Made by a program: the position numbers and the translations under genes
Notes under the pieces: model-generated
Seen by the model: only the letters and a program-made list of their open reading frames with translations
Databases searched by the model: none
What the model was told of the DNA's origin: nothing
Source of the DNA: JBKDZR01 sp047971485
GTDB lineage: Bacteria; Pseudomonadota; Alphaproteobacteria; Rhodobacterales; Rhodobacteraceae
Assembly: GCA_047971485.1 (NCBI GenBank)
Contig: JBKDZR010000145.1
Span: 1-40,692 of the forward strand
Reading direction: 5' to 3'
DNA: 40,692 nucleotides
In this document: positions 24,295 to 32,443 of the stretch, in pieces
Layout of the letters: each line of letters opens with the position of its first letter
How positions within the stretch are numbered: the stretch's first letter is position 1

Positions 24295-25905
24295 TTACTC
24301 CGCCGGGGTTGCGGACGGCATGTTGCCGTCATGGGTGCGCAGCCGGTGTTCATGGCGCGCCTCCCAGATTTCGGTTTCCTCGACATCCTGGAACGGACCC
24401 TTGCGGATGTATTTCAGCATCAGGCCCATCTCGACGATGAAGAGGATGGTATAAAAGGTTACAAAGCCCGCCAGTGTCAGCAACAGATCCTGCACGCTGA
24501 GATGGCTGACGGACAGTGCCGTGGGCAGCACCCCGTCCACCGTCCAGGGCTGGCGGCCGAACTCGGCCACGACCCAGCCCATCTCGGCGGCGATCCAGGG
24601 CGCAGGGAGGAAGATCACGGCCAGGCGCAGGGCCCAGCGGGGATAGCTTTGCTGCCTGAACGAAGACCGCCAGAAGAAATAGGCCGATACTGCGATCATG
24701 GCAAAGCCGATGGCGACCATGATGCGGAACGCCCAGAACAGCGGCCAGACCGTCGGCACGGTATCGGCCGCGGCCTGGACGATCTGGGCCTCGGTCGCGT
24801 CGCGGGGATCTTCGAGATAGCGTTTCAGTAGGAAGGCATAGCCCAGATCGGCGCTGTGTTCCTCGAACGTGGCGCGGACCTCGGGGGGTGTGGCGGCGCG
24901 TTCTTCGCGGATGGTCATCAGCGCATCATAGGCGACAATCCCGGAACGCACGCGCAGCTCGGCCTGTTCCACCAGCTGGTCGATGCCGGCGATCGGCGTG
25001 TCGAAGGACCGCGTGCCGATCAGCCCCATCACCCAGGGGATATGCACCGCGTAATGGGTTTCGCGCGCCTCCTGATCGGGCAGGCCGAACAGCGTGAACG
25101 AGGCCGGCGCCGGCTGGGTTTCCCACATCGCCTCGATCGCGGCCAGTTTCATCTTCTGGTTGGCCGAGGCCTCATAGCCCGACTCGTCGCCCAAAACCAC
25201 GACTGACAGCGCCGAGGCCAGCCCGAACGAGGCCGCCACCGTGATCGACCGCCGGGCCAGCGCCACATGGCGCCCCTTCAGCAGATACCAGGCCGATACC
25301 CCCAGCACGAAGAAGGCGGCGGTCACATAACCCGCGCTGACCGTGTGCACGAATTTCGCCTGGGCGACCTCGTTGAACAGCACCTCGGTGAAGGATGTCA
25401 TTTCCATGCGCATCGTGTCGGGGTTGAACGCCGCCCCCACCGGGTTCTGCATCCAGCCATTGGCGATCAGGATCCACAGCGCCGAGAAATTCGATCCCAG
25501 CGCTACCAGCCAGGCGACGATCAGATGGGCAACCTTGGACAGCTTGTCCCAGCCGAAGAAGAACAGTCCGACGAACGTTGCCTCAAGGAAAAACGCCATC
25601 AGGCCCTCGATGGCCAGAGGGGCGCCAAAGATATCGCCGACATAGTGGCTGTAGTAGCTCCAGTTCATGCCAAACTGGAATTCCATGGTGATGCCGGTTG
25701 CAACGCCCAGGGCAAAGTTGATGCCGAACAGCATGCCCCAGAATTTCGTCATCTGCCGCCAGATCGGCCGGCCGGTCATGACGTAGACGGTTTCCATGAT
25801 GGCGACGAGGATCGACAGGCCCAACGTCAGTGGAACAAAGAGAAAATGATACATCGCTGTCAGTGCGAATTGTAGCCGTGACAGCTCGACGATATCGAGC
25901 TCCAT
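24295..25905 (-). CDS. cydA: Cytochrome bd ubiquinol oxidase subunit I
   Basis: A 536-residue quinol- and haem-binding subunit. Haem ligands are recognisable: the histidine in ALTAMYHFLFVPLTLGLS (His20, matching E. coli His19), the histidine in KFVHTVSAGYV, and the methionine in FWAFRIMVAIGFAM. LALGVATGITMEFQFGMNWS-type sequence (here FALGVATG...) and GREFGRQPW-like AEFGRQPWTVDGVLPTA are also present. AAGGAG lies upstream of ATG 25905. The upstream palindrome (26000-26012) lies inside the end of cydC, implying a separate promoter for cydABX. Bd oxidases tolerate sulfide, which fits the neighbouring sulfide-oxidation operon. Confidence 0.97.
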   Translation of the reverse strand: MELDIVELSRLQFALTAMYHFLFVPLTLGLSILVAIMETVYVMTGRPIWRQMTKFWGMLFGINFALGVATGITMEFQFGMNWSYYSHYVGDIFGAPLAIEGLMAFFLEATFVGLFFFGWDKLSKVAHLIVAWLVALGSNFSALWILIANGWMQNPVGAAFNPDTMRMEMTSFTEVLFNEVAQAKFVHTVSAGYVTAAFFVLGVSAWYLLKGRHVALARRSITVAASFGLASALSVVVLGDESGYEASANQKMKLAAIEAMWETQPAPASFTLFGLPDQEARETHYAVHIPWVMGLIGTRSFDTPIAGIDQLVEQAELRVRSGIVAYDALMTIREERAATPPEVRATFEEHSADLGYAFLLKRYLEDPRDATEAQIVQAAADTVPTVWPLFWAFRIMVAIGFAMIAVSAYFFWRSSFRQQSYPRWALRLAVIFLPAPWIAAEMGWVVAEFGRQPWTVDGVLPTALSVSHLSVQDLLLTLAGFVTFYTILFIVEMGLMLKYIRKGPFQDVEETEIWEARHEHRLRTHDGNMPSATPAE

Positions 25906-25976
25906 GTCGTGCTCTCCTTAGGTTTGTGCGCGCCCCGGGGGGGCTTTACATGGATGGGCGCATCTTCGGTCGCGTA

Positions 25977-27614
25977 TCATTCTGATGGCCCGGGGGTGTG
26001 TGACTTAGTCACCGAGGGGTTTTCCAGTCGATGAAATTGATCAAAAACGGGATGATCTGCGCTACGGTGTAGCGCGATGACCATGGCGGCCCGGGGCAGG
26101 GCACGCCGGACGCCGGTCAGGACCGCTTGTGCGGTGGGGTCGTCCAGGCCTTCGGTGGGTTCGTCGAGTAAAAGAATATCAGGCTTTTTCAAAAGGCTGC
26201 GGGCCAGTGTCAGGCGTCTGGCCTGGCCTCCGGACAGGCCGTGCCCGCCTTCGCCAAGACGGGCGTCCAGCCCCCCTCGGGTGCGGATCGTGTCGGCCAG
26301 GGCAACAGCCTCCAGCGCGGCCCAAAGATCGGGATCCGGGGCTGGGGTGGCGATGCGCAAATTGTCGCGGATGGTTCCCGCGATCAGGGCGCTGCGTTGC
26401 GGCAGCAGGGTGACACGGGCGCGCAGCGCGATGTCGTCCCACGCGCTGGGGGGGTGCCCGCCAATGCGGATGCCCGTTTCGTCGTCGCCCAACCCGGCGA
26501 TGGCGGTCAAAAGCGTGCTTTTGCCGGCGCCTGACGGGCCCGTCAGCGCGAGGGTTTGGCCCGGTCCCACGCGAAAACGCGCCTCGGGCCGGGCAATGTC
26601 CAGTACCGGGGCGGGGGGCAGAACCGGCCGGCTGGACTCGGGCCGGGGGGGCGGTGCCAGGATCACGCGTCGCGCGGCCCCGGCCATGCGCCCGATTTCA
26701 GCAAAGCCGCGGCGCAGGGGCAGGATCGTTTCGGCCAGGGCCAGCGCGACGAACAGTCCGATGATCGCCCGTGCCGGATCCAGCCCGCCCCGTGCCAAAA
26801 GCCAGCCGCCGGTGATCAGGGCCGCCGTTGCCGCCATTGTCACCACAGCGGACAGGGCCAGTCCGGCGGCCCGCTCGGCCCGGTCCAGCCGGGCGGTTGC
26901 CTGTCGGGTCAGGCCGTCCAGCGCAATCAGCCGGTCTTCGCGCGCGCCCAGCTGGCCGGACAGGATCAGGGCCTCGCGGTCGCGGATCATGTCGATCATC
27001 CCGCGCCGCAAGGTCTGGCCGCTGTGTTCCGCCTGATCCGAGGGGATCAGTGTGGCGCGACCCAGGCGCCACAGGATTACGGCCGCAAGGGGAACGTAGC
27101 AGCCCAGCAGGGCCCCCGCCACGGGCAGGCCGACCAGCCAGGCCAGGCTGCCAAAGACCACCAGATGTGTCAGCCCTGTCGCCAGAACCGGCAAGGCAAG
27201 ACGCAGGATCAACCCGTCCAGCGCATCGACATCCGAGACGATCCGCGTCAGGATCGTTTCACTGCGCAGCCGGTTCAGGCCGCGGGCGTCCAACCGGCTG
27301 TGCCCACGCAACAGGCCCACCCGCAGGGCTGCCAGTGCGCGCAACGTGGCCTCATGGGTCAGCAGCCGTTCGCCATAGCGCGCCGCCGTCCGGCCCAAGG
27401 CCAGAAACCGGACCCCGGCTGAAGGTCGGAACACGTCAAAGGCAATGCCGATCCCCGCCAGCCCCGCCAGCCCCGTTGCGGTGATGAACCAGCCCGACAG
27501 GCCCAGCAGCGCGGCGCCCATCAGCAGGACCAGCACGGCCAGCAGGGCACCGCGGGCCATGGCCCAAGGGGCAGCCCCGATCAGCAGGCGCAGGATCCGG
27601 AAAACGGGGGTCAT
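25977..27614 (-). CDS. cydC: Cysteine/glutathione exporter subunit CydC
   Basis: A 545-residue ABC half-transporter needed for cytochrome bd assembly; with CydD it exports cysteine or glutathione to the periplasm. The membrane domain occupies about residues 1-310. The ATPase domain follows: Walker A LTGPSGAGKSTLL near 375, signature GLSGGQARRLTLARSLL, Walker B ILLLDEPTEGLD. CydC and CydD are told apart here mainly by order. The start codon overlaps the cydD stop (ATGA at 27611-27614). Its last 15 codons contain the palindrome that appears to serve cydA. Confidence 0.93.
   Translation of the reverse strand: MTPVFRILRLLIGAAPWAMARGALLAVLVLLMGAALLGLSGWFITATGLAGLAGIGIAFDVFRPSAGVRFLALGRTAARYGERLLTHEATLRALAALRVGLLRGHSRLDARGLNRLRSETILTRIVSDVDALDGLILRLALPVLATGLTHLVVFGSLAWLVGLPVAGALLGCYVPLAAVILWRLGRATLIPSDQAEHSGQTLRRGMIDMIRDREALILSGQLGAREDRLIALDGLTRQATARLDRAERAAGLALSAVVTMAATAALITGGWLLARGGLDPARAIIGLFVALALAETILPLRRGFAEIGRMAGAARRVILAPPPRPESSRPVLPPAPVLDIARPEARFRVGPGQTLALTGPSGAGKSTLLTAIAGLGDDETGIRIGGHPPSAWDDIALRARVTLLPQRSALIAGTIRDNLRIATPAPDPDLWAALEAVALADTIRTRGGLDARLGEGGHGLSGGQARRLTLARSLLKKPDILLLDEPTEGLDDPTAQAVLTGVRRALPRAAMVIALHRSADHPVFDQFHRLENPSVTKSHTPGPSE
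26000..26012. promoter_or_regulatory. Palindromic operator upstream of cydA, within cydC end
   Basis: GTGAC-TTA-GTCAC is a perfect palindrome centred about 100 bases upstream of the cydA start and located in the last codons of cydC. It matches the core of the site at 22101-22119 at 12 of 13 positions, which argues for one shared regulator. Confidence 0.6.
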
Positions 27615-29341
27615 GGCGCAAGCCTCATGCGTGTGTCCATGGCTGCGGCCAGGCGGGGATCATGGGTGGCCACGATGATGGCCTGTCCCTGGGCCTGGAT
27701 CCGCTGCAATAGCGCGATCAGGCGTCCGGCGGTATCCGCGTCCAGGTCGCCCGTCGGTTCATCGGCCAGGATCAGGTCCCCCCCTGCCAGCAGGGCGCGG
27801 GCCAGCATCAGACGGCGGGCCTCGCCCCCCGACACGCCGCTGCCGCTTTCGCCCAGGTGGGTCTCCAGCCCGTTGGGCAGGGCGGCGATGATGTGCTCGG
27901 CCTCGGCCAGCCGCAGGGCGGGGCCGGGGTCGGCGCCGGTCCCGGCCGGGTCCAGCCAGGCGGACAGGGGCATGTCGGGGAAATGCGGGCGCTGGGGCAC
28001 AAAGGCCAGCCGCGCCCGCCAGGCATCGGCGCTGTCCGGGCCAAGGGGGTGTCCGCAGACTGAAATCTCGCCGCGGGTCAGGGGCAGGAGACCGGCAATG
28101 GCGGCCAGGGTCGTGGTTTTGCCGGTGCCACTGGGGCCGGTCAGGGCCAGGGATTGGCCCGGCCCAAGGTCGAACGCGGGCAGGGACAGGTCTTGGCCGT
28201 CCCGTGTGACCGCTGCCCCTGCGACCCGCAGCGACAGGGGGCCGGGCAGTGGGGAAACGGCCGTGCCCTGTCCGAAGATCGGCAACCGTTCAGCCCGGTC
28301 GAGCGCCTCCAGTTCGGCCACAACCGACGCCCCGGAGGCCCGGTCATGCCATGCGGCGGCCAGATCGCGCAGGGGCTGGAAGAATTCCGGCGCGATCAGC
28401 AGCAGGAACAGGCCCTCGCCCAGGGTCAGCGGGCTGCCCCAACTGCCAAAGCCGATCTCGCCCAGCAGGGTGAAACCGACAAAAACGGCGACCAGTGCAA
28501 CGCCGATCGCCGAGAACAGTTCCAGCACCGTCGAGGACAGAAAGGCGATGCGCAGGACCGCCATGGTGCGCTCGCGCAGGGTCTCGGCGCGGGTGGAGAA
28601 ATCGGCCACCGCGCGTTCGGTTGCCCCCAGCAGGCGCAGGTCCAGCATCGCTGACAGCCGGTCCATCAGCATGTCGTTCATCGTGCCGATCTCGTCCATC
28701 TGGCGGCGCGCGGCATCCTCGGCGGCCATGCCGACCAGGGCCATGAAGACCGGGATCAGGGGCCCGGCAACCAGCAGTGTCAGGCCGACAATCCAGGACA
28801 GGCTGAAAGCCAGCACCAGCAGGATCAGCGGCAGAACCGCGACCCGCATCATCGCCACGTGGTAGCGGGTGATCCAGGGGTGCAGCAGCGGCAGTTTCTG
28901 GACCAGCATCGAGGCGAGCGCCGCCGATCCGATCCCGGCTGTGGCCCGGGCTTCGCGGCGCAGCAGATGGGCCCGTTCGCGGGCGATGGTGTGGTCGGCG
29001 GCGCGGAACAGCAGGGCCCCGGCGCGGTGGTCCAGCAGGGCGCGGGTCAGACCGCACAGGGCAAAGAGCGCGGCGGCAATCCCGGTTGGGGCCATGGGCG
29101 GAGCGCCGGCAACCCAGGCCGATACGGCCCAGGCGATGGCGGCGGCCTGGACAGGCCACAGGACGCCGGCTGCCACCGACAGAACGCCGGCAATCCTGAG
29201 GTCGCGGGCCACAGGGGCGATGATCCTGTCTTTCGCGATCCGTCGCAGGTCGGGTCCGATGACAAGGTCGGGTCCGGTGGCAATGGCGGCGCCTGTAACA
29301 GGGGCGGGCCCGGTTGCGGTCTGGGCGGGGTCTTCCGGCAT
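27611..29341 (-). CDS. cydD: Cysteine/glutathione exporter subunit CydD
   Basis: A 576-residue ABC half-transporter. It opens with a Gly/Pro-rich extension of about 30 residues made partly from an 18-base tandem repeat (ATGPDL-VIGPDL), then a membrane domain. The ATPase domain has Walker A LTGPSGTGKTTTL near 380, signature VSGGEARRLMLARAL, Walker B DLILADEPTGDLD and VATHDPRLA. Partner of CydC. The ribosome site at ATG 29341 is weak (GGAAG far upstream), so the true N-terminus is uncertain. First gene of the cydDC-cydABX string. Confidence 0.92.
   Translation of the reverse strand: MPEDPAQTATGPAPVTGAAIATGPDLVIGPDLRRIAKDRIIAPVARDLRIAGVLSVAAGVLWPVQAAAIAWAVSAWVAGAPPMAPTGIAAALFALCGLTRALLDHRAGALLFRAADHTIARERAHLLRREARATAGIGSAALASMLVQKLPLLHPWITRYHVAMMRVAVLPLILLVLAFSLSWIVGLTLLVAGPLIPVFMALVGMAAEDAARRQMDEIGTMNDMLMDRLSAMLDLRLLGATERAVADFSTRAETLRERTMAVLRIAFLSSTVLELFSAIGVALVAVFVGFTLLGEIGFGSWGSPLTLGEGLFLLLIAPEFFQPLRDLAAAWHDRASGASVVAELEALDRAERLPIFGQGTAVSPLPGPLSLRVAGAAVTRDGQDLSLPAFDLGPGQSLALTGPSGTGKTTTLAAIAGLLPLTRGEISVCGHPLGPDSADAWRARLAFVPQRPHFPDMPLSAWLDPAGTGADPGPALRLAEAEHIIAALPNGLETHLGESGSGVSGGEARRLMLARALLAGGDLILADEPTGDLDADTAGRLIALLQRIQAQGQAIIVATHDPRLAAAMDTRMRLAP
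29248..29283. repeat. 18-base tandem duplication in cydD 5' end
   Basis: GGTCGGGTCCGATGACAA (29248-29265) is followed directly by GGTCGGGTCCGGTGGCAA (29266-29283), with two differences. It lies in the N-terminal extension of cydD and encodes repeated GPDL units. Slippage here would change length by six residues without a frameshift. Confidence 0.7.
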
Positions 29342-29469
29342 TGTTTTGACAGAGCTTCCGAATCGTTACGGCATACGCGGCGGGGCGGCATCGGTCCGCC
29401 GTGCTCAAAGCAGATCAATGCGGGGTTTGTCGCGCGGCATTTCGCCCCGGGGCGCGCGGGCCTGCGGGC

Positions 29470-30912
29470 TCAGTCCTTGGTTTGCGCGCTGCGGAACCGG
29501 GCCAGCGCGTCCAGCGCCCGGGCGCGTCCCTCGGTCAGTGCCGAGGGCGGGCCGGGCTGCCAGGTCGACGCGCTGCCCCAGCCGGTGGGCACGCTGTCCA
29601 GCCAGGCCTGGGCCTCGGGCCCGGGCGCGCCCATGAACCCGGCCAGCCAGCGGCGGCGATAGCGCCCTTCGGGGTCGTATTGTTCGGCCTGGCGCTGGGG
29701 ATTGAAGATGCGAAAGAACGGGGTGGCATCGGGGCCGCACCCGGCCACCCATTGCCAGTTCATCGCATTGGCCGCCGGATCCCAGTCGGTCAGGCAATCG
29801 GTGAAATGGGCCAGCCCGGCGCGCCAGTCCGTCAGCAGGTGTTTCGTCAGCCAACTGGCCACGACCATGCGCACCCGGTTGTGCATCCGTCCCGTGACCC
29901 ACATCTCGCGCAGGCCGGCATCGACCAACGCCATCCCGGTTTCGGCACGCTGCCAATGGGTCAGGCCGGGGCCGGCGGGGTGCCAGGGGAAATCGTCCCA
30001 GTCTTGGCGCCAGCAGGCCTGGGGCAGGCTGGGGCAGTCGATCAGCAGATGCCAGGCGAATTCCCGCCAGATCACCTCGGACAGGAACTTCTCGATCCCC
30101 GGGGCCTGATCGGGATGGATCTCGGCATGGAACCGGGCGATCGACCACAGCTGCCGGGGGCTGATCTCGCCCAGGGCCAGGTGTTCGGACAGGCCCGAGG
30201 TGGCGTCCAGGTCGGGCCGGTCGCGGTCGGCAGGATAGGGGGCGGCCTGTTCCAGAAAGGCTGTCAGCCGGTCATGGGCCGCCGCTTCGCCGGCGGGCAG
30301 GGCAAAGCGTTCCAGCACGGCGCGTCCCCGGTGAAGGTCCGGTGCCAGGTCGATCCCGGCCGGATCCTGGCTGTCGGGGGGCATGGCAAAGGCGGTGATG
30401 CGGTCCGGCGCATCCGGGGCGGGGCGCTCGGGGCCATGGGTGCGCAGGGCCCGGGCAAAGGGGGTATAGACCCGATAGACGCCACCTGATCCTGTGCGCA
30501 GGGCCTGGGGATGGGTCAGCAGATGACCGGGATGCAGCACCAGCTCGGCACCGGCGGGATCCAGCGCCCGGCGCACGCGATCCTGCAGGGCGCGCATGTC
30601 CGGGGCCGGCCAGTCCGATTGATGGATCTGGCGCGAACCGAAGCGGCGGGCCAATACGGGCAGGGCGATGTCCGCCTCGTCATGCAGCACGACGACCCCC
30701 TGCCCCCCGGTTCGCCGTCGCAGCGCGGCATCAAACTGGGCCAGCGCCCGGCCCAGGCGCCAGCGGCTGGCGGCCCCCTGGGCCCTGGTCAGGCGATCGA
30801 CGAAAAAGACGGCCAACAGCGGCCCGTCACGCAGCGCGGCCAGCAAGGCGGGATTGTCGGCAAAGCGGAAATCACGGGTCAGCCAGAACAGGCCGGGGGC
30901 AGGTAAGGACAT
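29470..30912 (-). CDS. phr: Deoxyribodipyrimidine photolyase
   Basis: A 480-residue flavoprotein of the class I CPD photolyase/cryptochrome family, using blue light to reverse cyclobutane pyrimidine dimers. The N-terminal antenna domain starts LFWLTRDFRFADNPALLAAL. The C-terminal FAD-binding domain has SEHLALGEISPRQLWSIARF, WREFAWHLL, GMALVDAGLREMWVTGRMHN and RVRMVVASWLTKHLL, then the FRIFNPQRQAEQYDPEG tail, all typical of DNA photolyases. ATG 30912 is preferred; the longer frame to 31413 is a shadow. Located beyond the cyd genes on the same strand, with 128 bases between its stop and the cydD start. Confidence 0.95.
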   Translation of the reverse strand: MSLPAPGLFWLTRDFRFADNPALLAALRDGPLLAVFFVDRLTRAQGAASRWRLGRALAQFDAALRRRTGGQGVVVLHDEADIALPVLARRFGSRQIHQSDWPAPDMRALQDRVRRALDPAGAELVLHPGHLLTHPQALRTGSGGVYRVYTPFARALRTHGPERPAPDAPDRITAFAMPPDSQDPAGIDLAPDLHRGRAVLERFALPAGEAAAHDRLTAFLEQAAPYPADRDRPDLDATSGLSEHLALGEISPRQLWSIARFHAEIHPDQAPGIEKFLSEVIWREFAWHLLIDCPSLPQACWRQDWDDFPWHPAGPGLTHWQRAETGMALVDAGLREMWVTGRMHNRVRMVVASWLTKHLLTDWRAGLAHFTDCLTDWDPAANAMNWQWVAGCGPDATPFFRIFNPQRQAEQYDPEGRYRRRWLAGFMGAPGPEAQAWLDSVPTGWGSASTWQPGPPSALTEGRARALDALARFRSAQTKD

Positions 30913-31147
30913 GGCGCAGGCCTTGTGGCAGGGTTGGCTCGGATCCCCCTGCATAGCGACCCGGGGCGGGATGGCAAAGGCGGGTCCGGTCCCCGGAGTG
31001 TCCTGTGGCAGGTTTGTGATCTGGTTCGCGTTTCTCCGATACGGGCAGATCCGTGCACGCCCCCCAAAGCGCTGCGTCACCCCTGCCTTGGCCCTGAAAC
31101 CGCCAGCCCGCGCTGGGGCTGGTCTGATCGGCAAGCGAGGTCCGGAC

Positions 31148-31462
31148 ATGCATCCACCCAGTGCCGACATCATGATCGTTGGTGCGGGGATGGCCGGATC
31201 CGTTCTGGCCAACCGCCTGAGTGCATGGGGCAACAGCCGTGTGTTGTTGCTGGAGGCCGGCGGCGAGGCCGAGGATCCGCGCAGTGCCGACCCGGCCCAA
31301 TGGGCGATGTTGCAGAACTCGGCGGTGGACTGGGCGTTCAGGGCCAGCCCTCCGCCCGGGCTTGGGGTGCTGGAAATAGCGACGGCCTTGGTTCCCAAAA
31401 CCTGCCTGATCATACCCGTCCAAACGGGGACACCGGTTTTGGGGGTCTCGCCGATGCGGTAG
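31148..31462 (+). pseudogene. Truncated GMC oxidoreductase (choline dehydrogenase-like)
   Basis: The first about 65 codons read as the FAD-binding start of a GMC-family flavoprotein. ADIMIVGAGMAGSVLANRLS is followed by RVLLLEAGGEAEDPRSADPA, then NSAVDWAFRASPPPGLG, which resembles the DW...P.PGL segment of choline dehydrogenases. Family similarity then stops and the frame continues as unrelated sequence through a palindromic repeat to a stop at 31462. Family members are about 530 residues, so over 85% is missing. No further GMC fragments are visible before the convergent AEC gene. Best read as a deletion remnant. Confidence 0.8.
31394..31443. repeat. Nested palindromic repeat, second copy of core
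   Basis: CCCAAAACC (31394-31402) pairs with GGTTTTGGG (31435-31443), and inside it CCCGT (31415-31419) pairs with ACGGG (31424-31428). Its right arm GGACACCGGTTTTG differs at one of 14 bases from GGATACCGGTTTTG at 16331-16344, so both probably belong to one intergenic repeat family. It lies at the point where the GMC remnant loses similarity. Confidence 0.6.
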
Positions 31463-31509
31463 CAAATGGCGCGGGCGTGTTGCGTGAATGCGCAGGCACG
31501 CGACGTGTC

Positions 31510-32439
31510 CTAGCCAAGGATCAGCAGCCAGATCCAGGCGGTCAGCAGGCACAGCGCGGTACTGATCAGCACCGTCGAGGCCGCCACGCGTCGGGCCCGG
31601 CCATACATGTCGGCAAAAAGATAAGCGTTGACCCCCGGGGCCATGGCCGCAGTGATCACCGCAGGACGCAGGGCATCGGCCTCCAGCGCGAAGACATGCC
31701 CCAACCCGAACACCAGGATCGGCTGCACGATCAGCGACAGGGCCACGGTATAGGCGATGATGCGCAGATCGCCCTCGGGCCGGTACTGGAACAGAACACC
31801 CCCCAGCCCGAACAGCGCCGCCGGCAGCCCGGCCCGGGCCATCATGTCCAGCGCCTCAGAGACCATATCCGGCGGTGTCAGACCCGACAGGTTGACCACA
31901 AACCCCAGCGCAATCCCGATGATCAGCGCGTTCGAGAACATCGCCGTCAGCACCCGGCGGATCATCTGCACCCCGCTGCGGCCCCGGGTTCGGATGACCT
32001 CCATTGTGGTGATGCCGATCAGATAGCAGACCGGGGCATGGACGGCGATGATGGTGTAATTTGCCCATAGATGCTCGGGCCCGAAGGCGCGCTCCGAGAT
32101 CGGCAGACCCAGCAGCAGGGCGTTGGAGAACAGCGCGACAAAGCCGATGGCAACGCTGTCTTCCAGCGACCGCTCGAACAGGAACCGCGCCCCCAGCAGT
32201 CCGGCGCAAAAGATGAGCACCGCCCCGATATAATAGCTGGCCAGCAGCGCCAGATTGAAGTCCTGACTGAGATCAAGCTGGGAAATGGCGCGGAACAACA
32301 GGCAGGGCAGGGCCGCCTTTTGGGCAAAGCGCATCAGCGCATCCACCGCCACGGGCCCGAAATATCCCCGCCAGACAGAAACATAGCCTGCGCCGATCAG
32401 CAGAAAGACGGGCAGGATCACTTCGATCAGGGCGCCCAT
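31510..32439 (-). CDS. AEC-family transporter
   Basis: A 309-residue membrane protein of the auxin-efflux-carrier (AEC) superfamily with about ten predicted helices in two halves. Typical features: VILPVFLLIGAGYVSVWRGY at the N-terminus, LMRFAQKAALPCLLFRAISQ, and the second-half segment APGVNAYLFADMYGRARRVA with the conserved N-A-Y/F region. Bacterial members transport malate, malonate or other small anions; the substrate here is unknown. It starts 4 bases or fewer after the MBL-fold gene stop, so it probably ends the operon. Confidence 0.9.
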   Translation of the reverse strand: MGALIEVILPVFLLIGAGYVSVWRGYFGPVAVDALMRFAQKAALPCLLFRAISQLDLSQDFNLALLASYYIGAVLIFCAGLLGARFLFERSLEDSVAIGFVALFSNALLLGLPISERAFGPEHLWANYTIIAVHAPVCYLIGITTMEVIRTRGRSGVQMIRRVLTAMFSNALIIGIALGFVVNLSGLTPPDMVSEALDMMARAGLPAALFGLGGVLFQYRPEGDLRIIAYTVALSLIVQPILVFGLGHVFALEADALRPAVITAAMAPGVNAYLFADMYGRARRVAASTVLISTALCLLTAWIWLLILG

Positions 32440-32443
32440 CGTC

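Noticed and set aside
26034..26050. TTGATCAA-like FNR box near the end of cydC
   Set aside because: The half-sites lack the four-base spacer of TTGAT-N4-ATCAA, and only one half matches.
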